From contig JADHLY010000014.1 of the NCBI GenBank assembly GCA_016780385.1, positions 1 through 40,839 of the forward strand: a DNA stretch of 40,839 nucleotides, read 5' to 3'. How positions within the stretch are numbered: position 1 is the stretch's first letter; each line of letters begins with the position of its first letter. Position numbers and translations under genes: made by a program. The stretch is from Flavobacteriales bacterium. GTDB taxonomy: Bacteria > Bacteroidota > Bacteroidia > Flavobacteriales_D > Sanyastnellaceae. The notes below the pieces were generated by a model. The model did not search any database and had not been told where the DNA came from. It saw only the letters and a program-made list of their open reading frames with translations. Of this stretch, positions 17,195 to 25,111 are shown in pieces.

Positions 17195-20100
17195 CGGATC
17201 AATCGAAGGGGTTGTTCTACGATGATGGGCACTCCGCCATCTGTGGTGGCTTCCAATCGGACGGCATAGACTCCCACCGCTTCCTGATCTCCTGCCCAAC
17301 CGATGGGAAACCCTTCCTCTGTGGTGGCCTGCAGGGCACTTCCGGCGGGCAGTCCAACTTGGGATTCTTCCCAGACTAGTCGACCCCAGCCATCGTGAAT
17401 GGTCATGCGCCATGTGCTGACACCACTGCCGCGCGGTCTAAACCTGTCATTGGCACCGTCTCCGTTGGGAGAAAATGCATCCGGTAACCAGACATTGGTC
17501 TGAGGGAGGACGCAGATGGTGCTGCTCAATGTATCTGTGCAGCCCACATCCTGTTGCACCGCTTGGATCACCGTCCAGGTGCCTGCACTGGGCAAGGTCA
17601 ACAACGGATTGCTTCCTGCTGTCCAAGCCACGGAATCTGGAGTGGCGGGCATCCCTTGCAGTGCTGAGGGAAACCAGCTCCATTGGCCGGATTCTGCGCC
17701 GGTCGACAGATCGATGAGGCCGATGGGTTGGGCATCCCAAGGGATGCAGTCCGCCGCAGGGTTCACACTAAAAGCTGCGGCAATGGGAGGGTGTCCAGGC
17801 ACCAGAATGGTCGTGTCCAGTGCGCACCCTTCGAGGGTGTCAAGGACGCTCCAAGCGAGGGCACTTCCGGCAAGGGCGTCCACCACTACTGGGCCGTTTC
17901 CTGCGAAGCTGCCGTCGATGAAGTGTTGTACACCCGCTGGTGAAGGGACATCCAAAACAAGCGAAGTGGGCGCGTTGTGACAAGCCAGTGGGCCAAAGGT
18001 GATGTCGGTGTCGAAAGGTGGCAGGACGGTGAGCAGAATGCTGTCTTCTGCAGAAGTTGAACATCCGTCTCCCACGCTGACAGACCACCAAGATGTGACG
18101 GTGGGAATGAGGGTCCTCGTGCTCAGGGGGAGTCCCTCATCGGACCATGCAATGTCGAGACTGCCTGTCGGGGCCAACCCGCCCGTAATGACAGCGGTGG
18201 CTTGTGTGCCGGCCCCCGGGCACAACACCAGGTCGTCGGCTGTCAGCGCAACACTGAGTGGATCGAGTATTTGGAGGGTCCAGGCGGTATCGGTGCTGCA
18301 GGCTTCGCCTGACCATTGGACGGCCAGTAGATGCGTTCCACTTCCGATTTCTGCCGTGGAAGTATCGCTGAGCCAATCGGTGTCGTTGATGGTCCAGAGG
18401 GTTGTGGCACTGCCCGACGTGACACTTTCCAACGCGGGAGGAGGAGGGGAGATCAACACCTCATTGAAGCAGAGGATGGTATCACTGATGCTGTTCCAGA
18501 CCGGCGCCGATTCCACTTCGACCGCAACGTTGTCCGAGCAGCCCGCGGGATTGGTCCAAAGCAGGGTGTGCGCACCGGGCCCCGCTTGACCTGGAGACCA
18601 TGACCAAGTACTGTCATTGGTGGGCGTTTGGATGCCAGGGCCGCTCCACTGCGCACCTGCTGGCAGGATGGGGAGCAGCACTTCTGCGGAGGTGTTGCAG
18701 GAGACCCAAGGCTCGACATTGAGTGAATCAGGGTGAACTGAGATGTCCAGGGTGTCCGCACAGCCATTGACCGTATAGGTCAAGCGGTGTTCACCCACCG
18801 AAAGGCCCGGGGCGTTGATGCTCCAGTCGCAATCTCCAAGATCGGTGGGGTTTGTCGTGCCCAAGCCATTCCAAATGCCGCACCAAGGACTGACCTCAAG
18901 GCCATTGGCGAGCAAGTTGGCGGTGTCTGAAGCGCAAGCGTGCAATACGTCCGGTGCGATGGTGGTTTGACGGTTGAACATCCACAGGGTGTCCGTGCAC
19001 CCATTTGGGGCGCTGTAAATCAATGGAGACCATTGGTTGTCAGGGACATTGCCAGGTTGGTAAAGGCCAGAAATGGAGTCGTCCAAGGCGATGCCCGGCC
19101 CCTCCCAATTCCCGCCAGCAGGGAGGAAGTCGGGGTAGGGTACGAAGGGAAGCTGTTCGGGACAACTGGACATGGTTGGTCCCGCGTAGATGGGCAGCAG
19201 CGTGCCCGAGGCGAGGCGGTTACATCCTTGCATTTGGTAGGTCAAGGTGATGGGGCCTGCCGGCGCCTCTTCGGGCAGGAAGGCGTCGGCATCTTCGGAG
19301 AGGCCCGGTCCTGTCCACGTGCCACCCGGTGGGGAGGATGGCAGGGGAATGGCCGGTTCTGACTGACAGATTGTACCGATGTCAATCAGAGGGGCTGCCG
19401 GTTGGATGTGGATGTTGGTGATGTTCTGGCATGCACCTGCTGAAAACAGAACCTGAATCACGGTGTCCTGCCCCGGAGTGACCACGGCGCTGGGGTCAAA
19501 CGTGTTGCCTGTGATGCCCGTGCCTGTCCAGGTGCCGCCTGGCGGTGCTGCGGGGAGGTCAAACGGTGCAGATTCCGGGCACGTTGGGACATTGTTTGGG
19601 GCCCAGAAATTCACGACCGTAATGGTGGCTGTGGAGGCACAAGAAGCACTGCCGAATGCCGTGAAGGTGATGTCGTGTGCGCCCTGTCCACTTTCGCCAC
19701 TGTCAAACAGCCAAGGTGGTCCGATGACACCTGTTCCTGACCATTCACCGGATATGGAGCCTGTGCTCAATGGAACCTCCGCTCCTGGACAGATGGAGGT
19801 ATCCTGTACCCAGGCACCGAGGTCGAGTACGGTGATCGTCACAGACGCTTGACCTGTGGTGCCAGTGGTGACCTCATTGGCGGTCGCTGTATAGGTGGTG
19901 GTGGTCACAGGACAAACATTCCAAGGCCCAGGACCATTGAAGGTGCTGCCATCGGATGCGGTCCATGTCAAGTTGGTTTCTTCGCATCCCCGTTGCAGGG
20001 CTTCTAAAGTGGCGCAGCCCCCCGTGCAGACGGTGTCCGTGTCGGTGATGACCTCGGGGGTGGCAGGACAACCCATTGAGGTCCAAGTCGCTTCAATGGG

Positions 20101-20862
20101 AAGGGTCCAAATGGAATCGCAAGCGTCCCTGACGCCGATAAAGAGGTTGGCGGTCACAGTGCAGTTGCCGTCCACAGATTGGCCGTCCTCGAACGGGATG
20201 ATCAAGGCGTCGTTGGTCGTTCCTGAGCAACTCAAAATGGCCGCGGCGGATGTATCTGGAGCCCAAGTCTGTCCATTGGTGGCCGAAAAACTCAGGCTTG
20301 ACCAATCGATCAGGCTGCATTCGATGGGATAAGAGAAGTCCAGATTCACGGCCGTAAATGGGCAGTTGCCCGGTGCACCCAAGGATGCCTCTGGTGGCAC
20401 TGGCGGCGGCGGGTCCGCAGTCCAAGTCAGGTGGAACCCTTGGGGTTGGGCGCTGGCGTCTGACACAAAGTGCACGGTCAGCGGGCCGCTGGTCGTGTAA
20501 GAAGGAGGGTTGGCAATGTTGCCAAATAGGGTGTCGAGGACAGGAGAGGAAAGGCCCGGGCCGTCGTGGAGCACCAGATAGTCAAACAACAACCCGCCCG
20601 GTGCGGCGGGTTCGATGTCGATGCTCCCGATAAATCCAACGTCCAGAGGACTTCCCGCTTCGATGGTAAAGACGAGGTCTTCGTTGTTGCCATAAGCCTC
20701 TTCGGTGCCTCCTGAATCGGTCAATTCTCCAAAGCAATCCGTAACGGTCGTGTCCGTCATGGCATACTGAGGTGGTTGTGCCCAAACGGTATTCGTCTCA
20801 AACCCAGCGCAAGCCAGGAGCAACGCTACGAGCAAGTGTCGTGCTATCCGGGGGGGGCTCAC
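17191..20862 (-). CDS. T9SS adhesin with N-terminal CUB-like domain, Ig/SprB-like repeats and type B (gliding motility-associated) C-terminal domain
   Basis: 1223 aa. Signal peptide of about 29 residues ending TVWAQ. Residues ~33-150 look like a CUB domain (FDYLVLHDGPGLSSPVLDTLFG). The middle has many ~80 aa segments with paired Cys and phrases such as PPGGTWTGPGL and WSGPGIQTP, typical of SprB-like repeats in gliding-type adhesins. The last ~100 residues hold the type B signal: LPDAFSPNGDGANDRF, then MTIHDGWGRLVWE, then GVYAVRLEA and a basic end (RLIR). It should be exported by Sec, moved over the outer membrane by T9SS and exposed at the surface. The start overlaps the preceding lipoprotein by 4 bp and the stop overlaps the PorP/SprF gene by 4 bp, so the three are translationally coupled. 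Confidence 0.92.
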   Translation of the reverse strand: MSPPRIARHLLVALLLACAGFETNTVWAQPPQYAMTDTTVTDCFGELTDSGGTEEAYGNNEDLVFTIEAGSPLDVGFIGSIDIEPAAPGGLLFDYLVLHDGPGLSSPVLDTLFGNIANPPSYTTSGPLTVHFVSDASAQPQGFHLTWTADPPPPVPPEASLGAPGNCPFTAVNLDFSYPIECSLIDWSSLSFSATNGQTWAPDTSAAAILSCSGTTNDALIIPFEDGQSVDGNCTVTANLFIGVRDACDSIWTLPIEATWTSMGCPATPEVITDTDTVCTGGCATLEALQRGCEETNLTWTASDGSTFNGPGPWNVCPVTTTTYTATANEVTTGTTGQASVTITVLDLGAWVQDTSICPGAEVPLSTGSISGEWSGTGVIGPPWLFDSGESGQGAHDITFTAFGSASCASTATITVVNFWAPNNVPTCPESAPFDLPAAPPGGTWTGTGITGNTFDPSAVVTPGQDTVIQVLFSAGACQNITNIHIQPAAPLIDIGTICQSEPAIPLPSSPPGGTWTGPGLSEDADAFLPEEAPAGPITLTYQMQGCNRLASGTLLPIYAGPTMSSCPEQLPFVPYPDFLPAGGNWEGPGIALDDSISGLYQPGNVPDNQWSPLIYSAPNGCTDTLWMFNRQTTIAPDVLHACASDTANLLANGLEVSPWCGIWNGLGTTNPTDLGDCDWSINAPGLSVGEHRLTYTVNGCADTLDISVHPDSLNVEPWVSCNTSAEVLLPILPAGAQWSGPGIQTPTNDSTWSWSPGQAGPGAHTLLWTNPAGCSDNVAVEVESAPVWNSISDTILCFNEVLISPPPPALESVTSGSATTLWTINDTDWLSDTSTAEIGSGTHLLAVQWSGEACSTDTAWTLQILDPLSVALTADDLVLCPGAGTQATAVITGGLAPTGSLDIAWSDEGLPLSTRTLIPTVTSWWSVSVGDGCSTSAEDSILLTVLPPFDTDITFGPLACHNAPTSLVLDVPSPAGVQHFIDGSFAGNGPVVVDALAGSALAWSVLDTLEGCALDTTILVPGHPPIAAAFSVNPAADCIPWDAQPIGLIDLSTGAESGQWSWFPSALQGMPATPDSVAWTAGSNPLLTLPSAGTWTVIQAVQQDVGCTDTLSSTICVLPQTNVWLPDAFSPNGDGANDRFRPRGSGVSTWRMTIHDGWGRLVWEESQVGLPAGSALQATTEEGFPIGWAGDQEAVGVYAVRLEATTDGGVPIIVEQPLRLIR

Positions 20863-21317
20863 AGGGTGTCCGTGATCAGAATGACGGGAGATTCCACTTC
20901 ATTGGAGGCGTTTCCAGCGCGGTCTGTAATGCGAAAGGTCAGCCTCGTTTGTTCATCACCGCCGTTGCCAAGGAGAAACAATGGGGGGAGGTTCACGACG
21001 AAAGTCCCATCAATGTCCAGCTCCATGCCTTCCGGTGTTAGGGGAGGGATGTGATAGGTGTCGGGACTGTCTAGCCGTGTGTCGCGCACCTCGAGGGCGT
21101 GACGGTCCGGGTCGTCCCAGCCCAGGTCGCCTTGGTGGTCGCGATAGGACAGGGTCACGGTGATGGGGGTGGCCGACGACTCAACCGTCAGGGCATTGAT
21201 GGAAACCCAACCGATTTCAGGTGCAGTGGGTTTGACTTCTTCAGGTGTGCACGCCGAAACGGTCAATAGGAAGCATACAAGGCCTGCCTGGAAGCCATGG
21301 AAATGGGCGTGTTTCAT
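20859..21317 (-). CDS. Small lipoprotein, Ig-like, unknown function
   Basis: 152 aa. Signal with lipobox TVSAC puts the lipidated Cys at 23. The mature part is mostly beta: a segment ITVTLSYRDHQGDLGWDD followed by FRITDRAGNASNEVESPVILI, resembling bacterial Ig-like or PKD-like folds found in Bacteroidota lipoproteins. It overlaps the genes on both sides by 4 bp (21314-21317 and 20859-20862). It may help hold the adhesin or the cytochrome-like protein at the outer membrane; that is inference from position only. Confidence 0.8.
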   Translation of the reverse strand: MKHAHFHGFQAGLVCFLLTVSACTPEEVKPTAPEIGWVSINALTVESSATPITVTLSYRDHQGDLGWDDPDRHALEVRDTRLDSPDTYHIPPLTPEGMELDIDGTFVVNLPPLFLLGNGGDEQTRLTFRITDRAGNASNEVESPVILITDTL

Positions 21318-22288
21318 GAGACGATTCGGAGCCGGTAGAGCAGTTTGATGTATTCGGGACTGCTGGACAAAGGCGCCCGTGCTTCAGTCTCTCCATCGTG
21401 TGCCCTGATTTGCAATGTGAGCTCCGTGCCCGGAGCATACCCACTGAGGTCAAGGGTGGCCGAAAGACCATAAGTCTCGGTGCTGCCCGAAATGGTTGGG
21501 CCCTCAAAGGTGAAGGGCGCCGCACTGAAATCACCCCCGGCCGGAGCATTGTCGGCGTCTTGTACATCCATCCCCAAGGCCCAACTGCACTCCAACGTCG
21601 AGAGCGGTGTCAGGTCGTCGGTGATGGCGACAAAGACCTGAATGGCGATGGGGTCGACGAGGACAGGTTGGATGCCTGGTCCTTCTGCTCGGGGGTATAC
21701 ACCGGATTGGATGTCGGGTGGAAAAGCGGCAAAGCCCAGAATTTGTGCAGGGAGAGATGTCCCATCAACGGGTGCTGTCGTTCCGTTGATGTCTGGCGCC
21801 CCATCTGCGATCCATGCTGCGATGGCATCGAGGTATTCCGTTCTTCGCGTGTCGTAATCACTCTCCTCGTCCACTTCGAGGGGCATCATGCCAGAAGTGT
21901 TGGGGATTTCCACAGTCAATCGCTCGTACAAGAATGAGGCCGACACTTGACCGGGAACCACCCGACGGTTGAAGCTCATGGCCGCATCATTGGCGATCAC
22001 CGGGTGATTGACCAAGGTGTTCCACGAGGACCCCACCGTTCTGAAATCGGGTTCGAAAGTGCCGTCATGGCATCCGCTGTTGGCACAGGTGGGCTCGAAG
22101 ACCTGTTGGTGCAGCCAGGCAAAATTGCCCTCCGGTAAATCGGGAACGGCCAACCCCTCGGTCAGAACGACTGGCGGAAGTTCTGTATATGGGTTGGTGG
22201 GGTCCTCCGGTGCACATGCCTGAATCAGCACTGCCAGAAGCATGGCAGATGTCAAGACCAAGGGGCGCGTCATTGGGACTGTATTCAT
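21314..22288 (-). CDS. Cytochrome c-like lipoprotein with CX4CH motif
   Basis: 324 aa. The ATG at 22286-22288 was chosen because it overlaps the previous stop as ATGA and gives a signal with lipobox LIQAC (Cys25). About 40 residues later comes C-ANSG-CH (Cys68, Cys73, His74), a CX4CH heme-attachment motif. A later SGMMPLEVDEES resembles the Met ligand region of class I c-type cytochromes. The spacing from Cys to Met (~80 residues) and the AxIAAWIADGAP helix after it also fit a one-heme domain. The C-terminal ~180 residues are beta-rich and of unknown fold. Four-residue spacing is rarer than CXXCH, so heme binding is probable but not certain. Fifth-from-last part of a seven-gene coupled operon. 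Confidence 0.72.
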   Translation of the reverse strand: MNTVPMTRPLVLTSAMLLAVLIQACAPEDPTNPYTELPPVVLTEGLAVPDLPEGNFAWLHQQVFEPTCANSGCHDGTFEPDFRTVGSSWNTLVNHPVIANDAAMSFNRRVVPGQVSASFLYERLTVEIPNTSGMMPLEVDEESDYDTRRTEYLDAIAAWIADGAPDINGTTAPVDGTSLPAQILGFAAFPPDIQSGVYPRAEGPGIQPVLVDPIAIQVFVAITDDLTPLSTLECSWALGMDVQDADNAPAGGDFSAAPFTFEGPTISGSTETYGLSATLDLSGYAPGTELTLQIRAHDGETEARAPLSSSPEYIKLLYRLRIVS

Positions 22289-23619
22289 ATTCGGTTGAAT
22301 AGGCTGTCTGTCCCGGGGTGCACCATGCCTGCTGCTTGGACTTCCGGCATCACGCCCAGGATGTCGCATACGGTCATCATGGTGTCCGTCACCATACCGA
22401 TGGGATTGTCTTCGCCTCCGACGGTCAGCCCTTGCGGTACATTGGGCCCAGCCATCATGGTGAAAATGCGCATGCTGTTTTCATCACTGTGGTCATAGGC
22501 CCGCCAATCGTTTTCGTCGAGGATGTTGTTGGGTTGGAGATTCCGGCCACACTCAGGGGTGAGGATGAGCGTGGTATTGCCCGCCATTTCCGGGATTGAC
22601 TGAATGTGGTTCCAAAGGTGTCCAACCGCGTGATCCGCGCGGTGCAGGGCCCCCAAATAGGAAGAGAAGTTGGAGTGACAGCTGTCGACGGCCCCCAGGT
22701 TGACCATGGTGAACGCCGGATTGAACGCGGACAAGACTTCACAGGCAAAACCCACTGTGGCCGTATCTGCGTTGTCTGTGACCGGTGGGACTTCAATCGC
22801 ATTGTTTTCCACCTTGTCATACATGAGTTGCATGAAGGCCTTGATCTGTTCTTTCTCGTCGTCGGTGTTGTTGAGTCCACCGCCGAAACCACCCGTGCCG
22901 TCTGCTTGGAACTGCTGATCCAAAAAGGCCTTCATCCGGCGCATGGGATCCAACTCGTTTTCAGGGTGGTAGACCGCAGCTTCCGAGAAGGCGTATTGGC
23001 CCTCATTGACAAAAGTGACCAAGGGGGCGAAAAAATTTCCGGCATACTCGGCGCCATAGTCGGGATGACTGCTGTGGTTCAGCAAGGGGAGGGAGCCTCC
23101 GATGCCATTGCCCACAAACCAAGTGTCGGTGGCCTTGTATCCCCCATGTCGGCGGAGGTACTCAAATATGGTGGGTTGCAGCGGCCGGTCCTTCAATCCT
23201 TGCCCGCCAGGTGTTCCCCCTTGAAGCAGCGAATTCATTCCCCCGAAATGGCCTGCACTCAAGGCGGAGACTTCCGCGAAGGTGGTGCCGAATTGCTCCA
23301 TCGGTTGCGAGAGGACAGCAGGGATGGGGGTGATGCCGCCAACCCCCGTGCCGTAAACAATCTTTGCGGCTGGCGCTTCCCCTGACAGCAGGTTGTACAT
23401 GATGTTGCCCGGATATGGCTCTCCTTGGCTGTCATCCACATACCTGCGCAGGATGCTTTCCTGTTGTCTGACGCCACCGGCAAAGGCCACCATCACCACG
23501 TGGTCTGTCATGCGCCGTCCAGAGGCTGCGAACAATCTGCCCGCAGGTAGGATAACCGGAGCGGCGACCGTTCCCGCCGCGGCGAGTCCTGTGCGTTTGA
23601 GGAAGGTTCTTCTCTTCAT
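22285..23619 (-). CDS. Tat-signal DUF1501-like protein (alkaline phosphatase-like fold)
   Basis: 444 aa. The N-terminus MKRRTFLKRTGLAAAGTVAA is a twin-arginine signal, so the protein is exported folded. The start of the mature part (DHVVMVAFAGGVRQQES), the central FAEVSALSAGHFGGMNSLLQGG and the late ILTPECGRNL and DHSDENSMRIFTMMAGP fit the DUF1501 / sulfatase-like branch of the alkaline phosphatase superfamily. Proteins of this type in Planctomycetota and Bacteroidota are often coded next to DUF1549/DUF1553/DUF1800 proteins and cytochrome-like lipoproteins, as here. Substrate unknown. The stop overlaps the next ATG; 3 bp separate it from the upstream lipoprotein gene. Confidence 0.8.
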   Translation of the reverse strand: MKRRTFLKRTGLAAAGTVAAPVILPAGRLFAASGRRMTDHVVMVAFAGGVRQQESILRRYVDDSQGEPYPGNIMYNLLSGEAPAAKIVYGTGVGGITPIPAVLSQPMEQFGTTFAEVSALSAGHFGGMNSLLQGGTPGGQGLKDRPLQPTIFEYLRRHGGYKATDTWFVGNGIGGSLPLLNHSSHPDYGAEYAGNFFAPLVTFVNEGQYAFSEAAVYHPENELDPMRRMKAFLDQQFQADGTGGFGGGLNNTDDEKEQIKAFMQLMYDKVENNAIEVPPVTDNADTATVGFACEVLSAFNPAFTMVNLGAVDSCHSNFSSYLGALHRADHAVGHLWNHIQSIPEMAGNTTLILTPECGRNLQPNNILDENDWRAYDHSDENSMRIFTMMAGPNVPQGLTVGGEDNPIGMVTDTMMTVCDILGVMPEVQAAGMVHPGTDSLFNRI

Positions 23620-23622
23620 GGG

Positions 23623-24123
23623 TCAGTAGTGGAGGTATTCTTCACTCAGTGCAAACGCCGTGTAGACGAGCTCAGGGGTCATGGTGGGGTTGGAAGAGAG
23701 GTAATTCCTCATCCAGGTCCGTTCGGCTTCGGTGGGGTAACGCACCAGGAAACGGATGTAGGTTTCATCGATGAACCCATCGGGGTCTTGCGCTATGATG
23801 CCCGCTTCGGGCAATTGGACTTCGGCATCTCGCATGAAGTTCGAAACGAGGACCGCGCGGGCGATTTCCTGGTCACCAACGCTGGCAAAGGCCTGTTTGA
23901 TTTCAAACAATTCGGCGCTGCCCAAGGCTTCACCAAAAAGATCAGCGTGTAAAATGGTGATCCACTGTTCTATGGATTTGACGCGGTCCTTCTCTGCGGT
24001 TGACGCGCTGATTTCAAGTGGCTGGAGGCCGTAAGTGACTTCAGGCTCTGCTTGGCAACCCGCGAGCAGGAGTGCCGCCACGCAGAGTGAGCAAGAGAAG
24101 GAAGGGGTGAATCGATGGCTCAT
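23623..24123 (-). CDS. Lipoprotein of 166 aa related in motif to its upstream neighbour
   Basis: Signal with lipobox LLAGC. The mature part is helical. It contains FLVRYPTEAERTWMRNYL followed by VYTAFALSEEYLHY at the end. This resembles the pattern R-x-PT-x-xE ... S-x-EY in DUF1549/DUF1553- and DUF4214-like proteins. The upstream gene product has FGRYPTESEYEQAF and LLIASDEYADF, so the two lipoproteins look related. It overlaps the upstream gene by 4 bp. No catalytic motif seen. Confidence 0.78.
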   Translation of the reverse strand: MSHRFTPSFSCSLCVAALLLAGCQAEPEVTYGLQPLEISASTAEKDRVKSIEQWITILHADLFGEALGSAELFEIKQAFASVGDQEIARAVLVSNFMRDAEVQLPEAGIIAQDPDGFIDETYIRFLVRYPTEAERTWMRNYLSSNPTMTPELVYTAFALSEEYLHY

Positions 24124-25022
24124 TGGAAGTCAGCATATTCGTCAGAAGCAATCAGCAAGCGCATCAACGCGCGGATGTCCACATCGGGACCGGCTACATC
24201 GCGCCAGGCGACCATTTCAGCGCCGGTGATGGACCGTACCAGTAGTTTCTCGGCCCACCACCGGGTGGCGCCCTCATCGAATTCGGCATTTCCGACCATT
24301 GTGTTGAGGTAGTCGTCCTTGTCCACGATGACGTTTCCAAGCAAAACAGCGGGTGCGCCAAACTCAATGGCACTAAAAGCTTGTTCGTATTCTGACTCGG
24401 TGGGGTAGCGTCCGAACAGGTCGTCAAACGAGGCGTTGATGAAGTTGAAGCTGTTCATGTTGATCTCGTCGTACACCAGGTTGTCACAGAACCGGCGGTT
24501 GACTTCTCTCCAATTGATGGCGTCAGCTTGGAAGGCTTCGATGGCCGCTGCCGTGCTGTCCAACCTTCGCGCCCGTTCCAAGAAAAATGGGTAGGCCGAT
24601 CCACCCGCCAGTGAATCCTGTTCGGCACTGGCGCGCTCGGATGCGGCCAGACTCAGCAGACCTTCCAAGCTCGTTCCATTGAGGAATTGGCCCGACAGGT
24701 CGTCGAAGAGCTTGCGGTCGTGGGCTTGCTTGTAGGTGCTATCCGCTCCCATCAGCCGTTCGATCAGGTCAAGCCGTGCTGCGGGGCTCAAATCATCCGT
24801 GCGGAGGGCAGTCCGGGCCGTTTCGAGCTCGCCGGGGAGCGGTTCTCTTCCAATCAAGTCGATGTAAGCCCGGGTCAAGTAGGCATCCACCAATACGGTT
24901 GGAACCCCCGAGTACGAAGGGATGGGGTTGTCCTCGAAGCGGACCTCTTCGGGGTTGCAGCCCGCGACGCTTAATCCTGCGACGATGGCGCATGCCCAAT
25001 GAAAAATCTGATGCCGAACCAT
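24120..25022 (-). CDS. Lipoprotein, DUF1549-like, first gene of the seven-gene operon
   Basis: 300 aa. Signal with lipobox SVAGC (Cys22). The mature part begins with AYLTRAYIDLIGREPLPGELETARTAL, the same helical pattern as the N-terminus of DUF1549 proteins. A second copy of the pattern is DDLFGRYPTESEYEQAF, and the protein ends LLIASDEYADF. It starts the operon; an 89-bp gap separates it from the divergent propeller gene, and a candidate promoter lies at 25031-25058. Together with the following Tat and cytochrome-like genes it forms a set known from Planctomycetota-type loci, here joined to T9SS genes. Function unknown. Confidence 0.78.
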   Translation of the reverse strand: MVRHQIFHWACAIVAGLSVAGCNPEEVRFEDNPIPSYSGVPTVLVDAYLTRAYIDLIGREPLPGELETARTALRTDDLSPAARLDLIERLMGADSTYKQAHDRKLFDDLSGQFLNGTSLEGLLSLAASERASAEQDSLAGGSAYPFFLERARRLDSTAAAIEAFQADAINWREVNRRFCDNLVYDEINMNSFNFINASFDDLFGRYPTESEYEQAFSAIEFGAPAVLLGNVIVDKDDYLNTMVGNAEFDEGATRWWAEKLLVRSITGAEMVAWRDVAGPDVDIRALMRLLIASDEYADFQ

Positions 25023-25030
25023 GTTGTTGT

Positions 25031-25058
25031 CAAATTAAGAACGATTCGTGACCCTCAA
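25031..25058 (-). promoter_or_regulatory. Candidate promoter of the seven-gene operon
   Basis: On the minus strand TTG (25058-25056), 17 bp, then TTAATTTG (25038-25031), one mismatch to TAnnTTTG. The start codon is only 8 bp farther, so the mRNA would have almost no leader. It lies 2 bp from the divergent promoter at 25061-25090. Confidence 0.35.
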
Positions 25059-25060
25059 GG

Positions 25061-25090
25061 TTGAAAGGGAGCTTTGTTAGAATAGTTTTG
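25061..25090 (+). promoter_or_regulatory. Bacteroidota promoter of the propeller-protein gene
   Basis: TTG (25061-25063), exactly 19 bp, then TAGTTTTG (25083-25090), a full match to TTG-N19-TAnnTTTG. The ATG at 25112 is 21 bp farther, so the leader is about 15 nt. Confidence 0.75.
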
Positions 25091-25111
25091 TCATCCGATT
25101 TCAATCCCGCC

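Noticed and set aside
17195-17413. N-terminal extension of the PorP/SprF gene
   Set aside because: It would overlap the adhesin gene by over 200 bp, is Arg/His-rich, and hides the signal peptide. The ATGA overlap at 17191-17194 is the better start.
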